Origin: JALZKA01 sp963715405
Lineage (GTDB): Bacteria > Actinomycetota > Thermoleophilia > Solirubrobacterales > 70-9
Assembly: GCA_963715405.1 (NCBI GenBank)
Contig: OY970239.1
Span: forward strand, 2,108,001-2,172,000
Direction of reading: 5' to 3'
DNA length: 64,000 nt
The notes under the pieces are model-generated. The model was not told where the DNA came from. It did not search any database and saw only the letters and a list, made by a program, of their open reading frames with translations. Every line of letters starts with the position of its first letter. Positions within the stretch are counted from its first letter, which is position 1. Positions 41,392 through 50,271 of the stretch are shown here, one piece after another. The translations under genes were made by a program, and so were the position numbers.

Positions 41392-41793
41392 CTATTCGAC
41401 TACGACCGAGCCCTTCATGAACACGTGGAAACGGCAGAAGTAGGTGTACGTACCGGGTTCGTCGAACGTCTCCTCGGCTGAGTCGCCCTTGCCTAGCTCT
41501 TCGGTGTCGAAGGATGTGTCGTCAGCCGTCGCGGTGTGTGCGGCGGAGTCCCGGTTCGTGAATGTGACTGTGGTGCCGGCGGGCACCGTGAGCTCTTCGG
41601 GCTCGAAGGCGAACTCGACGATCCCTACGGCATCGCCGGACTCGGATGTCTCGGGTTCCGAGGACTCGGCCTCCGCCTCGGGAGACGGGGCAGAGATTGT
41701 CTGGTCGCCGGCTTCGTCGTCACCGCAGCCGGCGACCCCCGCCAATGCGAGGGCCGCCGCTACGGCGCAGATACCTGTGCGGTATCTGGTCAT
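41392..41793 (-). CDS. Cupredoxin-like lipoprotein
   Basis: 133-residue exported protein with a lipobox LAGVAGC (C23) after a hydrophobic signal, an acidic Ser/Glu linker, and a plastocyanin-like domain. The copper ligands are visible: H in SAAHTATA, then C, H and M in YFCRFHVFMKG. It probably carries electrons or handles copper on the outer face of the membrane. It lies between tatA and the ferritin-like genes on the same strand. Confidence 0.85.
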   Translation of the reverse strand: MTRYRTGICAVAAALALAGVAGCGDDEAGDQTISAPSPEAEAESSEPETSESGDAVGIVEFAFEPEELTVPAGTTVTFTNRDSAAHTATADDTSFDTEELGKGDSAEETFDEPGTYTYFCRFHVFMKGSVVVE

Positions 41794-41801
41794 GGATCGC
41801 T

Positions 41802-42443
41802 CTAGCCGGCCAGGAAGGGCTGGACGGCCTTCGTTACTTCCTCGACCGTCATGGTCGGATCGAACGCGTCCGGTGCTGCAGGCTCGCCCGCGGCGTTGCG
41901 CACGGCAGCCGCGTGACGGGCCTCGACCTGAACGATCGCCCCGGCCGTGGCCAGGAGCTCCTTGGCCGAGATCATCGGGCCCGCGCCGTTGTAGGCGCTG
42001 ACGCCGAGGTCCTCGAACGTGACTCCGGTCTGGAGGAACGCGTCCTCCGAGGAAAACGCGTCGCCGAAGTCCACCTCGGGCGCCTCGACGGGCTTGCCGC
42101 CGAGATCCTCGATGGCCTGCGTGAGGCCGGCGACATGCTCGGCTTCCGCCTCGCCGAACTGTTCGGCAAGCGCCTTGACGTCGCTTGAGAGCTTCGCCTC
42201 CTTCAGGGCCTCCTCGTAGAAGGCCGTCTCGAGGTACTCGAGGGTGAGGGCGAAGTTGAGGATTTCGATGTCACCCTCGCTTCCGCTGCTCTGCGCGAAC
42301 GCCCTCCTGATCATGGGCCCGGCCGCAAACGCGCCGTACGTGGCGCCCGCCGCGAGTATGCCCTTCATGAGGAACGAGCTTCGGTCAATGGGCTCGAACT
42401 CGATGCTCTCGAGCTCAGGTGCCGCTTTCGTGTTGTCAGTCAT
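41802..42443 (-). CDS. Ferritin-like domain protein, atypical export signal
   Basis: 213 residues. An N-terminal DRSSFLMKGILAAGATYGAFAAGP looks like a Tat signal in which the second arginine is serine, followed by AFAQSS. The rest is a four-helix ferritin-like domain (LEYLETAFYEEAL; GEAEAEHVAGL; VEARHAAAVR) with Glu and His in the di-metal positions. It closely resembles its upstream neighbour, pointing to gene duplication. Iron or oxidative-stress roles are assumed for the family but not proven. Confidence 0.8.
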   Translation of the reverse strand: MTDNTKAAPELESIEFEPIDRSSFLMKGILAAGATYGAFAAGPMIRRAFAQSSGSEGDIEILNFALTLEYLETAFYEEALKEAKLSSDVKALAEQFGEAEAEHVAGLTQAIEDLGGKPVEAPEVDFGDAFSSEDAFLQTGVTFEDLGVSAYNGAGPMISAKELLATAGAIVQVEARHAAAVRNAAGEPAAPDAFDPTMTVEEVTKAVQPFLAG

Positions 42444-42473
42444 GTTGTCGAATCTCCTTTCTGGGATCCGTGC

Positions 42474-43163
42474 TTACGACTTGAGGAACGGCTGGACAGC
42501 GTCGAGGACCGTCTCCGGGTCCGCCGGGACCGCGAACGCACCGTCCGGCGTCGGGTCCTCACCGATCAGCGTGTTGAGGAGCGCGGCGTGGCGAGCCTCG
42601 ACCGTATGGATCGCGAGAGCGGCAGCGAGGATGTCCGGGTTCTCGATGTTCGCCGCCTGGCCCAGGTAAGCCGCCGCGCCGAGGTTCTCGACCTCTGCCG
42701 CCGTCTTCAGGACCGTTTCTGCATCGTCGAGGGGGAACTCGGCCTCCGGCTCAGGAGCGGGCTCCTCGCCCAGGTCCTTGAGCGTGGCAAGCAAAGCATC
42801 TACGTGCTCCTGCTCGTGGCCGCCGATCGTCTCGACCAGTGCGAGATCGTCGCCCTTGAACAAGCCACTCTCCGCTACGGCTTTATAGAAGCCGGCCTCG
42901 AGGTACTCCAGGGTCAGGGCATAGTTCAGGATGCCGACGTCGCCCTCGCCAAAACCTGCGTCGGCAAGAGCATCGCCGGTGCTGCCCATTTCTGTCGAGG
43001 TGTCGGAACTCGTAGTCGAGTCCTCGTCATCGTCGCCGCAGGCCGCCAGGAAGGCGCCCGCCGCACCGGTTCCGCCCGTCAGCACAAGGAACTTGCGCCG
43101 CGAGTGGGGGTCCTGCGCCGCACGCGCGATGGCGTTGCGGCCGGGGTTCGTGGGTACGGTCAT
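42474..43163 (-). CDS. Tat-exported ferritin-like lipoprotein
   Basis: 229 residues from ATG 43163. The signal has the twin arginine SRRKFLVLTGG, a hydrophobic stretch and a lipobox FLAAC followed by an acidic DDDED run, suggesting a Tat-exported lipoprotein. The ferritin-like domain has LEYLEAGFYKAV, GGHEQEHVDALL and VEARHAALLN, giving paired Glu/His metal ligands. The upstream extension to 43304 has no resemblance and was excluded. It is the first gene of a run toward tatA. Confidence 0.82.
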   Translation of the reverse strand: MTVPTNPGRNAIARAAQDPHSRRKFLVLTGGTGAAGAFLAACGDDDEDSTTSSDTSTEMGSTGDALADAGFGEGDVGILNYALTLEYLEAGFYKAVAESGLFKGDDLALVETIGGHEQEHVDALLATLKDLGEEPAPEPEAEFPLDDAETVLKTAAEVENLGAAAYLGQAANIENPDILAAALAIHTVEARHAALLNTLIGEDPTPDGAFAVPADPETVLDAVQPFLKS

Positions 43164-43338
43164 GTCGATCTGACCTCCATTCGGGGTGTGTGCAGTCAAA
43201 GCCGCGGCCGAAGCGCGAGCCGCGTCCGGTACGCGCCTCCCGACGGCACCGGCTTTCCGCCTATCCCCTCCTTCGAGGTTGCCGCCCGTTCGGATCAGCG
43301 CCAACCGACGGCCGGACCGAAAACGCTAGATGTGGCGT

Positions 43339-43938
43339 CTACGCCGCCGGGGATCTGAGCTCGATGCTCAGGAGCCGCTCAGCGGTGTCGATCAGCGTCT
43401 CCAGCATCAACTCTGGACGGACCTCGGGATCTTCGAGTGTCGCTGTGACCGAAAACCCGTTGATCAGGGTCGCCAGGATCAGAGCCACCTTGTCGGGTGA
43501 AGCCGTACCGAACTCACCCGAGCGCTGCCCCGCGCGGATTATGCCGGCGATGGTGCGGCGAAATGCATCGGCGAGCGTCTGCCGCGACCGCCGTGCCGCC
43601 TCGTCCCGCATGCTGAGGCGCCAGAGCTCGATCCAGAAGGCCGCATCGTGGTCCGCGGAGGTCAGCTCGAGAAACTCGCGCAGGCGCTGTGTTTGGGAGG
43701 TGAGCGGGGACATTCTCGTCCTCGCTTGGTCGAGGAACCAGTTGATCCGCATCTCCATGACAGCCACCAGCACCTGGCCAGGGTCCGCGAACCAGTACGA
43801 CACAGCGCTTTCGTCGACGTCAAGGGCAGTGGCGAGGTCGGCGAGGGTGAGATCGTTGATCCCCCGCCTTCTAATCGCCTCCGCCCCGGCTCCGACGATC
43901 GTGCCCCAGTTCACGTCCGGGAGGGCGTGCTCAGCCAT
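43339..43938 (-). CDS. TetR-family regulator (first of a tandem pair)
   Basis: 199 residues with an N-terminal helix-turn-helix (LTLADLATALDVDESAVSYWFADPGQVL) and an effector domain containing AAFWIELWRLSMRDEAAR. It lies 1 base after the second TetR gene and shares that FWIELW motif and the C-terminal VRPELMLETLIDTAERLLSIEL pattern. The two are tandem duplicates. As part of the aminotransferase operon it probably responds to an amine or aldehyde intermediate (inference). Confidence 0.85.
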   Translation of the reverse strand: MAEHALPDVNWGTIVGAGAEAIRRRGINDLTLADLATALDVDESAVSYWFADPGQVLVAVMEMRINWFLDQARTRMSPLTSQTQRLREFLELTSADHDAAFWIELWRLSMRDEAARRSRQTLADAFRRTIAGIIRAGQRSGEFGTASPDKVALILATLINGFSVTATLEDPEVRPELMLETLIDTAERLLSIELRSPAA

Positions 43939-43939
43939 G

Positions 43940-44539
43940 CTAGGACTCCGTCAGCTTCGGCATTTTGAGCTCGGCGTTGAGTACCGCTCCCGCTACGGTC
44001 ACGCACGCATCGAGCATGTAGTTGGGACGGACGGTCGTGTCTCCCAGGGAGGCTTGGAGCGCCATCGCGTCGATGAGTGTGCTGATCGTGATCGCGGTCG
44101 AACGCGTGTCGGCCACGGTGAACTCACCGGAATCGACACCATTCTGGACGAGCCCCTCTACGAACGCGCGAAAGCTCTGGTCAAGCTCCTCGCGAAGCTT
44201 TCGAGCACGCTCTTCGCGAAGAGCCATGCTCCAGAGCTCGATCCAAAAGGTCCAGTCGTAGTCGTGAACGCAGGCCTCGAGCAACAGCATCACGTGCTCC
44301 GAGGCATCGCGGTGCGGCGCGTCCCGGATGCCGTGCTCCCAACGCTCCTCGTCGCGGCAGATCACCCGGCGAAAAACATCCCACTCGGATTCGAACTCAG
44401 CTCGAACGCTCTCGTGGGACTTGTTCGCCGCCTCCGCCAACTCGGCGAGCGACCAGCCATCGGCCCCTCGACGCCGGATCAGCTCCTCGGCCGTGTCGAG
44501 TACCGCGTTTCCGCGATCGGTTGTCTCGTTGCCGTTCAT
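43940..44539 (-). CDS. TetR-family regulator (second of a tandem pair)
   Basis: 199 residues from ATG 44539, with AAGGAGG just upstream. The HTH is WSLAELAEAANKSHESVRAEFESEWDVF, a weaker match than its neighbour, and the effector domain contains WTFWIELWSMALREERAR. The two proteins have equal length. They may form heterodimers or have split control of the operon. Confidence 0.83.
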   Translation of the reverse strand: MNGNETTDRGNAVLDTAEELIRRRGADGWSLAELAEAANKSHESVRAEFESEWDVFRRVICRDEERWEHGIRDAPHRDASEHVMLLLEACVHDYDWTFWIELWSMALREERARKLREELDQSFRAFVEGLVQNGVDSGEFTVADTRSTAITISTLIDAMALQASLGDTTVRPNYMLDACVTVAGAVLNAELKMPKLTES

Positions 44540-44622
44540 CGCCTCCTTGCGATCTTCGACACGAACGGTATTGGCATTTAGCCTCAGGCGGCGCGCTGCA
44601 ACGCGAGGCGAGGGTTCTCGTG

Positions 44623-45990
44623 CTACTTCAAGACGCGGATCAGCTTCTTGTTCACGAACTCGTCCATGCCGTACTTGCCGAGCTCGCGGCCGAAGCCTGA
44701 GTTCTTCACTCCTCCGAACGGCAGCTCGGCGCCGTCGAGAAGGACGCCGTTTACATAGACCATCCCGGTTTCGAGCCCGTCCGCGACCCTCTGGGCCTGC
44801 TCCGGATCGCTCGAGAAGACGTACGAGCCCAGCCCGTATGGCGTGTCGTTGGCAAGCGCGATCGCCTCCTCCTCTGATCCGACCTTGTAAACGCTCGCGA
44901 CCGGGCCGAAGAACTCCTCGTGGTGAGCATCGTTCTCCGGCGTGATCCCAGTCAGGACAGCGCCGTTGAAGAAGTTGTCCTTTCGATCGCCGCCCTTTAT
45001 CTCGGCGCCCTGGGAGACCGCCCGGTCGATCTGCTCTTGGAGCGTGTCCGCAGCCTGGGATGACGAGAGGGGGCCCATCTCGGCGTCGTCGGACATCGGA
45101 TCGCTCGGCTGGGCGGCCGTCACCTTTGCCGTGAACTTCTCGAGGAAGTCGTCGTAGAGCTCGTCGGCAACGATGAACCGCTTCGCGGCGTTGCATGACT
45201 GCCCGGTGTTGTCAAGCCGGGCGGAGGCCGCCGCCTCAACAGCCTCGTCCAGATCGTCGGCGCCCAGGAGGATGAACGGATCAGACCCGCCGAGCTCGAG
45301 CACGACCTTCTTCAGGTTGCGTCCGGCGATCTCGGCGACGGCGGCTCCGGCGCGCTCGGATCCGGTGAGTGAAACGCCCCGGACCCGCGGATCCTCGATC
45401 ACTTTTTCGATCTGCTCGTTCGAGGCCAGGATGGTCGCATAAGCGCCATCGGGGAAGCCCGCATCCTTGAAGATCTCCTGGATGGCCTCCGCCGACTCAG
45501 GGCACTGGTGCGCCGGCTTGAGCAGGATGGTGTTGCCCACCACGAGGTTCGGTCCGGCGAAGCGGGCCACCTGGTAGTACGGGAAGTTCCACGGCATGAT
45601 GCCCAGAAGCGGTCCGATCGAGCTCCGGCGGATCAGGGCCGAGCCTTCGCCCGCCAAGAGTTCGATCGGCTCGTCCGCCAGGATCTCCTCGCCGTTGTCG
45701 GCGTTGAAGCCGTAGATGTCGACGCAGAAGTCGACCTCGCCAAGCGCCTGCTCCATCGGCTTGCCCATCTCGCGAACTGCAATCTCAGCGAGGGCTTCGC
45801 GCCGCTCTCCGTGAAGCTCAGCAACCTTCTTGACCATCGCGGCGCGCTCCGCGACTGTTGTCTTCATGCCCCAATCTCGATGAGCGTCGGACGCCGCCCC
45901 CAGCGCCGCCTCGAGATCGTCGTCGGAGATCTGCTCGTAGTCCTTCTCCGTCTCGCCGGTTGCGGGGTTGATGACTGCGTACTTGGACAT
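44623..45990 (-). CDS. NAD(P)-dependent aldehyde dehydrogenase, succinate-semialdehyde type
   Basis: 455 residues. Catalytic C266 lies in NTGQSCNAAKR, the general base in VLELGGSDP and the cofactor region in MPWNFPYYQVARF. The sequence style (short N-terminus, GQSCNA rather than GQTC) matches the GabD1/YneI group of succinate-semialdehyde dehydrogenases. In the context of a class III aminotransferase it would oxidise succinate semialdehyde (from GABA) to succinate. Start at ATG 45990 with GAGGAG upstream. Confidence 0.88.
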   Translation of the reverse strand: MSKYAVINPATGETEKDYEQISDDDLEAALGAASDAHRDWGMKTTVAERAAMVKKVAELHGERREALAEIAVREMGKPMEQALGEVDFCVDIYGFNADNGEEILADEPIELLAGEGSALIRRSSIGPLLGIMPWNFPYYQVARFAGPNLVVGNTILLKPAHQCPESAEAIQEIFKDAGFPDGAYATILASNEQIEKVIEDPRVRGVSLTGSERAGAAVAEIAGRNLKKVVLELGGSDPFILLGADDLDEAVEAAASARLDNTGQSCNAAKRFIVADELYDDFLEKFTAKVTAAQPSDPMSDDAEMGPLSSSQAADTLQEQIDRAVSQGAEIKGGDRKDNFFNGAVLTGITPENDAHHEEFFGPVASVYKVGSEEEAIALANDTPYGLGSYVFSSDPEQAQRVADGLETGMVYVNGVLLDGAELPFGGVKNSGFGRELGKYGMDEFVNKKLIRVLK

Positions 45991-46023
45991 GGATTGTTTC
46001 TCCTCTGCTTTCTCTCTTGATTC

Positions 46024-47211
46024 CTAGTGTGAGCCCGGCATTGCCCGGGCGGCGTCCTCGCCCGCGCCATCGCGTGAGCCATTCTGCGACGCGGGGAAAT
46101 CCAGGATCTCCTCGACTGGCGTGCATTCCATCCCCACACCTTCGGCGACCGCTGCGTGCGTCACCTTTCCGCGAGCGACGTTGACGCCGGGCTTGAGGCC
46201 GGGGATGCGGCCGACGGCCCCCACGACCCCGTCGTCGGCGAGAGCAAGCGTGTAGGGAAGCGTGGCGTTCGTTAGCGCGTAGGTGGAGGTAATCGGGACG
46301 GCGCCAGGCATGTTCGCCACGCAGTAATGAATGATCCCGTCCACCTCGTAGGTGGGGTCGGAGTGGGTGGTGGGCCTTGACGTCTCGAAGCATCCTCCCT
46401 GGTCGATCGCGACATCGACGAGCACCGCGCTTCTTTTCATCAAACCCAGCTGCTTGCGGGTGATCACGTGAGGTGCGCGAGCCCCGTGGACCAGGACGCC
46501 GCCGATCACCAAGTCGACGTCGGGTAGGCGCTCCTCGATCGAAAGCGTTGACGAGAAGACTGTCGACGCGCGCCCCCCGAAGGTCGTGTCGAGCTCGCGC
46601 AGGCGGTCGATGGACTTGTCGTAGACGAAGACGTCTGCCTCCATCCCGATAGCGATGAAGGCCGCATTCATCCCGACCGCGCCACCGCCGATGATCATTA
46701 CGTTCGCCGCAGCGACCCCTGGGACTCCGCCGAGGAGAATGCCGCGGCCGCCAAGCGGCTTCTCGAGCATGAAGGCGCCAGCCTGCGTCGCGATCTTGCC
46801 GGCGATCTCCGACATCGGCGCGAGGAGCGGCAGCCTCCCGTGCTTGTCCTCGACGGTCTCATAGGCAATGCAAATCGCGCCCGTGTCGCAAAGCCCCTTG
46901 GTCAGCTCCGGCGCCGGCGCGAGGTGGAGGTACGTGAAGAGGGTCGTCTCCGATCGGAGCATCTCCACCTCCGGCATCTGCGGCTCTTTGACCTTCAGGA
47001 CCATCTCGGCCTCGCCCCACACGTCCTCTGCCGACGGCACGATCCGCACGCCCTGCGCTTCGTAGTCGGCGTCGGAGATCGCAGACCCCTCCCCCGCGCC
47101 CTTCTGAACGATCACGTCGTGGCCGTGCTCGGCGAGCTCCCGGGCGCCGATCGGCGTCAGCGCGACCCGGTACTCGTCCGTCTTGATCTCCGTCGGAACG
47201 CCGATAAGCAC
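46024..47211 (-). CDS. ald: Alanine dehydrogenase
   Basis: Reversibly deaminates L-alanine to pyruvate and ammonia with NAD. The 395-residue chain has the substrate residues in KVKEPQ and FTYLHLA, the nucleotide-binding VMIIGGGAVGMNAAFIAIGM and the conserved HYCVANMPGAVPITSTYALTNATLPY. The C-terminal 25 residues (SQNGSRDGAGEDAARA) are an atypical extension. GGAGG precedes ATG 47211. Position between a transaminase, its regulator and an aldehyde dehydrogenase suggests recycling of the alanine formed by transamination. Confidence 0.95.
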   Translation of the reverse strand: MLIGVPTEIKTDEYRVALTPIGARELAEHGHDVIVQKGAGEGSAISDADYEAQGVRIVPSAEDVWGEAEMVLKVKEPQMPEVEMLRSETTLFTYLHLAPAPELTKGLCDTGAICIAYETVEDKHGRLPLLAPMSEIAGKIATQAGAFMLEKPLGGRGILLGGVPGVAAANVMIIGGGAVGMNAAFIAIGMEADVFVYDKSIDRLRELDTTFGGRASTVFSSTLSIEERLPDVDLVIGGVLVHGARAPHVITRKQLGLMKRSAVLVDVAIDQGGCFETSRPTTHSDPTYEVDGIIHYCVANMPGAVPITSTYALTNATLPYTLALADDGVVGAVGRIPGLKPGVNVARGKVTHAAVAEGVGMECTPVEEILDFPASQNGSRDGAGEDAARAMPGSH

Positions 47212-47221
47212 CAGGGCCTCC

Positions 47222-48663
47222 TTATCTCACAAGCTCGCGTGCTCGCAACGCCAGCCACAGCTCGATGCGGTCGGTTGCACGAGACAGGTCGCGGCCGGTC
47301 AACTCCTCGATCTTGCGAATGCGGTAGCGGAGCGTGTGGCGGTGGCAATAGAGCTGGCGAGCCGCTCGCTCCCAGTTCCCATTGTTCTCGATGAACGCCT
47401 CGAGCGAGCGCAGGAGCTCGCCACCGTAGTCGCCTTCGTTGCGGCCGATCGGTTCGAGCAGCCCATCGGCATAGAGGCGGAGCGCTTCGTCATCCTGGAG
47501 AGCAAGGAGCAAGGTGAAGGCGCCGAGGTCTGAGTGGGAGGCGACGTCCGGCCCGCCGCCATTCTGAAGCGAGGTCGCTTCCAGCGCACAGCGCGACTCG
47601 TGAAACGCGCGCCGAAGGGAGGAAACCGGCACGCTCCGGCTGGCTGCGGCGCGCACGTCGGAATAGGCCGAGATGAGGACGATTCGCGCCTCACGAGCCA
47701 CCGCCACCGGGTCCTCCGCTCCGGCCGAGATCACCGCGCACAGGAGCGGTCCGGATGCCGTAGACGCGGTCGCGACCAGCGCCGGAACGCCGGCGCCGGC
47801 AAGGTGGGCCTCAAGCGCTCTCTCTGCGGCGGGCGGGTCTGAGAGCGAGAACACCAGGACCGACGCGTCGGCGCCGATACCGAACGGCCGCAGCCGTCCG
47901 TCGAGCTCGTCGGGATCGAGCCGCCCCGAGAGAGCGTCGGCCAAGAGATCGCCGGCGAGCCGCCGCTCGGTCTCTAGACGACCCGCTCGCGCATGAGCTC
48001 GAGGCCGACCACGATCGCAGCCTGTCGGGCGATCAGGCGCTCGAATTCGCCGAGCTGTCCCCCGTTCGCGGACACGACCAGCCACGATGCGGGAGGAGCG
48101 CCACGGCGTCCGGGCACAGGTACCGCAAGCGCGCCTTCGGAAAGCTCGCCTGGCTCAGCGTCAACGACCTCGGCCGTGCCTCCCACCGAAGCGCCGATCG
48201 AGGCAGTGATCTCCGAAAGACCGCTGCCCTCGATCACGAGGCGCTCAAGCTGCTCATGCACCTTCGTGCCGCGCGCGAGTGTGTCGTACTGCTCGTTGAC
48301 GAGGCGCTGCGCGGCGCGCTCCGAGATCGCGATGAACGGCATCTCGTAAGGCACCTCGAAGAACGGCATCTTGTGCTTTCGCGCCGCTTCGAGCATCGCG
48401 TCCGGCACCGCCTCGTGATCGAAGCCGACGCCGAAGCCGAGCGCCGCCACCCCGTGCTTTGCGATACGGCTTACGTAGGAGCGCTGCTTTTGCGCGGTGT
48501 CGAGGTTGTAGCCCGTGGTCAAGACGATCTCCCCGCCTGAAAGCCACGGCGTCGGGTCCTCGTGCTCGGAGATAGCGACCCAGCGGACGCTGCGGCCCCG
48601 GGCCGACTTACCGGCAGCCAGCTCCAGGCCACAGTCGGAGAGGAGAGAGTTGACCGTGAGCAT
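47222..48663 (-). pseudogene. PucR-family regulator split by a frameshift
   Basis: Two overlapping frames encode one PucR-type activator. The first (48663 to 47974) has the N-terminal PucR domain (MLTVNSLLSDCGLELAAG...AISEHEDPTPWLSGGEIVLTTG) and ends ...ELMRERVV with TAG at 47976-47974. The second picks up at once with LETERRLAGDLLADAL, continues through a GGDEF-like middle and ends in the HTH (NWERAARQLYCHRHTLRYRIRKIEELTG). The total length of 1442 bases is one short of a multiple of three. One missing base near 47975 restores a single protein of about 480 residues. It may be a true mutation, an assembly error or, less likely, a -1 frameshift. Confidence 0.8.
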
Positions 48664-48666
48664 TGC

Positions 48667-50067
48667 TCAGGCCGCGGCGACCCGGTCCGCTGCCTCGGTG
48701 AGGACGCCGCGCAGGATGGAAGCGATCTCCTCGAACTCAGCGGTGTCGCATGTAAGGGGAGGCGAGAGCTGGATTACAGGGTCGCCGCGATCGTCCGCCC
48801 GGCAGATAAGCCCGCGCTTGTAGAGCTCGCCGGAGAGGAAGCCGCGCAAGAGCCATTCGGACTCGTCGGCGTTGAACCCTTCCTTCGTCTCCTGATTCTT
48901 GACCAGTTCGAGCGCGTGGAAGAAGCCGTCGCCGCGCACGTCGCCGACGATCGGAATGTCACGGAGCTCCTCGAGCGAAGCTCGGAACTCGCCCTCCTTT
49001 CTGAGCACGTGCCCGCAGAGGTCCTCCCGCTCGTAGATGTCGAGGTTCGCCATCGCGGCCGCGGCGGCCACCGGGTGGCCCGCGAAGGTGAAGCCATGCG
49101 TAAACGACGCCGTCCCCTTCGAGAACGGCTCGAAGAGGCGATCCGAGACGATCATCGCGCCCATCGGGATGTAGGCGGAGGTCAGCGCCTTCGCCGAGGT
49201 GATGATGTCCGGCTGGTAGCCGTAGCGCTCGCAGCCGAAGTAGTGGCCGAGCCTGCCCCAGGCGCAGATCACCTCGTCGGAGATGAGGAGTACGTCGTGC
49301 TCGTCGCAGATCTCACGCACGCGCTGGAAGTAGCCCTCTTGGGGCGGGATGCAGCCGCCCGCGTTTTGAAGCGGCTCGAGGATGACCGCGGCCACGGTCT
49401 CGGCGCCTTCGAACTCGATCCGCTCGGCGATCTTCTCGGCTGCCCAGAGCGGGTCGCGGTCCTCGGGCCAGTGGTAGGAGTTCGTGTTCGGGACGTGGCA
49501 GCCGCCCGGGGCGAACGGCTCGTAGGGGGTTCGTAGGGCCGTCAGGCCGGTGGCCATGAGCGCGCCCATGGTCGTGCCGTGATAGGCGACCTCGCGGGCG
49601 ATGATCTTGTGTTTTTGGCCTTGGCCCTGCGTGCGCCAGTAATGGCGGACGAGCTTCAAAGCCGACTCGACCGCCTCGGATCCCCCCGAGGTGAAGAAGA
49701 CGCGGTTGAGATCGCCCGGCGTGAGGCTGGCGATCCGGGCTGCGAGCTCGATTGCGCGAGGGTGGGCGTAGCTCCAGTTGGTGACGAAGTCGAGTTCGCG
49801 CACCTGCGCCTCCATCGCCTCGCCGATCTCGGCGCGGCCGTGCCCCGCGTTGCAGCAAAAGAGGCCGGAGAGGCCGTCCAGGTAGCGGTTTCCGCGCTCG
49901 TCATAGACGTACACGCCCTCGCCACGCGTGATGATCGGAATCGGGTGCTCGGCGTCGTAGCCGCCCATCCGCGTGAAGTGGAGCCACAGGTGCTTGCGCG
50001 CGAGTTCCTGAAGGTCGGCGCTGGCCTCGGTTCCGCTCGCAGCGCCTGACAGCGTGGTGCTCTCCAT
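48667..50067 (-). CDS. Class III aminotransferase, putrescine/omega-amine type
   Basis: PLP enzyme of 466 residues. It has FFTSGGSEAVESALKLVRHYW, the aspartate of LISDEVICAWGRLG, the Schiff-base lysine in TSAKALTSAYIPMG and the THGFTFAGHPVAAAAA segment. The pattern is that of SpuC-type omega-transaminases using pyruvate as acceptor. With the divergent polyamine-type transporter the amine donor is likely putrescine, GABA or another diamine. ATG 50067 has GGAGAGG upstream. The longer frame runs into the intergenic region. It leads the minus-strand operon ending in two TetR genes. Confidence 0.9.
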   Translation of the reverse strand: MESTTLSGAASGTEASADLQELARKHLWLHFTRMGGYDAEHPIPIITRGEGVYVYDERGNRYLDGLSGLFCCNAGHGRAEIGEAMEAQVRELDFVTNWSYAHPRAIELAARIASLTPGDLNRVFFTSGGSEAVESALKLVRHYWRTQGQGQKHKIIAREVAYHGTTMGALMATGLTALRTPYEPFAPGGCHVPNTNSYHWPEDRDPLWAAEKIAERIEFEGAETVAAVILEPLQNAGGCIPPQEGYFQRVREICDEHDVLLISDEVICAWGRLGHYFGCERYGYQPDIITSAKALTSAYIPMGAMIVSDRLFEPFSKGTASFTHGFTFAGHPVAAAAAMANLDIYEREDLCGHVLRKEGEFRASLEELRDIPIVGDVRGDGFFHALELVKNQETKEGFNADESEWLLRGFLSGELYKRGLICRADDRGDPVIQLSPPLTCDTAEFEEIASILRGVLTEAADRVAAA

Positions 50068-50163
50068 GGTTCCTCTCCGGGTAGGCGTTCGCGTTGCTGT
50101 CCGAAACGGCGGACGTTCCGTACAACCGTACATGCTCGGACGCGCTAAAGGCAAGCCCTTTGT

Positions 50164-50232
50164 GGGCAAATCTCCCCGCTTGGCTTTATCCAAAGCGTCT
50201 AAGAGCTGTCGTACGTTTTGGGGAGTTTGCCC
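50164..50232. promoter_or_regulatory. Spaced inverted repeat between divergent operons
   Basis: GGGCAAATCTCCCC (50164-50177) and GGGGAGTTTGCCC (50220-50232) are near-exact reverse complements 42 bases apart, in the 204-base gap between the aminotransferase operon and the transporter operon. A second short repeat, GTAC-AACC-GTAC, lies near 50120-50131. Candidate operator sites for PucR or the TetR proteins. Confidence 0.45.
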
Positions 50233-50256
50233 GTTGCGGAGCGACGCTCCGGCGCA

Positions 50257-50262
50257 TAGGCT
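50257..50262 (+). promoter_or_regulatory. -10 box TAGGCT before the transporter operon
   Basis: TAGGCT ends 9 bases before TTG 50272, with no ribosome-binding site, matching the leaderless pattern elsewhere. Confidence 0.42.
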
Positions 50263-50271
50263 AGGACCGTC

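Noticed and set aside
47974..47990. Programmed -1 frameshift site in the PucR gene
   Set aside because: The sequence before the stop (GGGTCGTCTAG) does not contain a classical X-XXY-YYZ slippery heptamer, so a base deletion is more likely.
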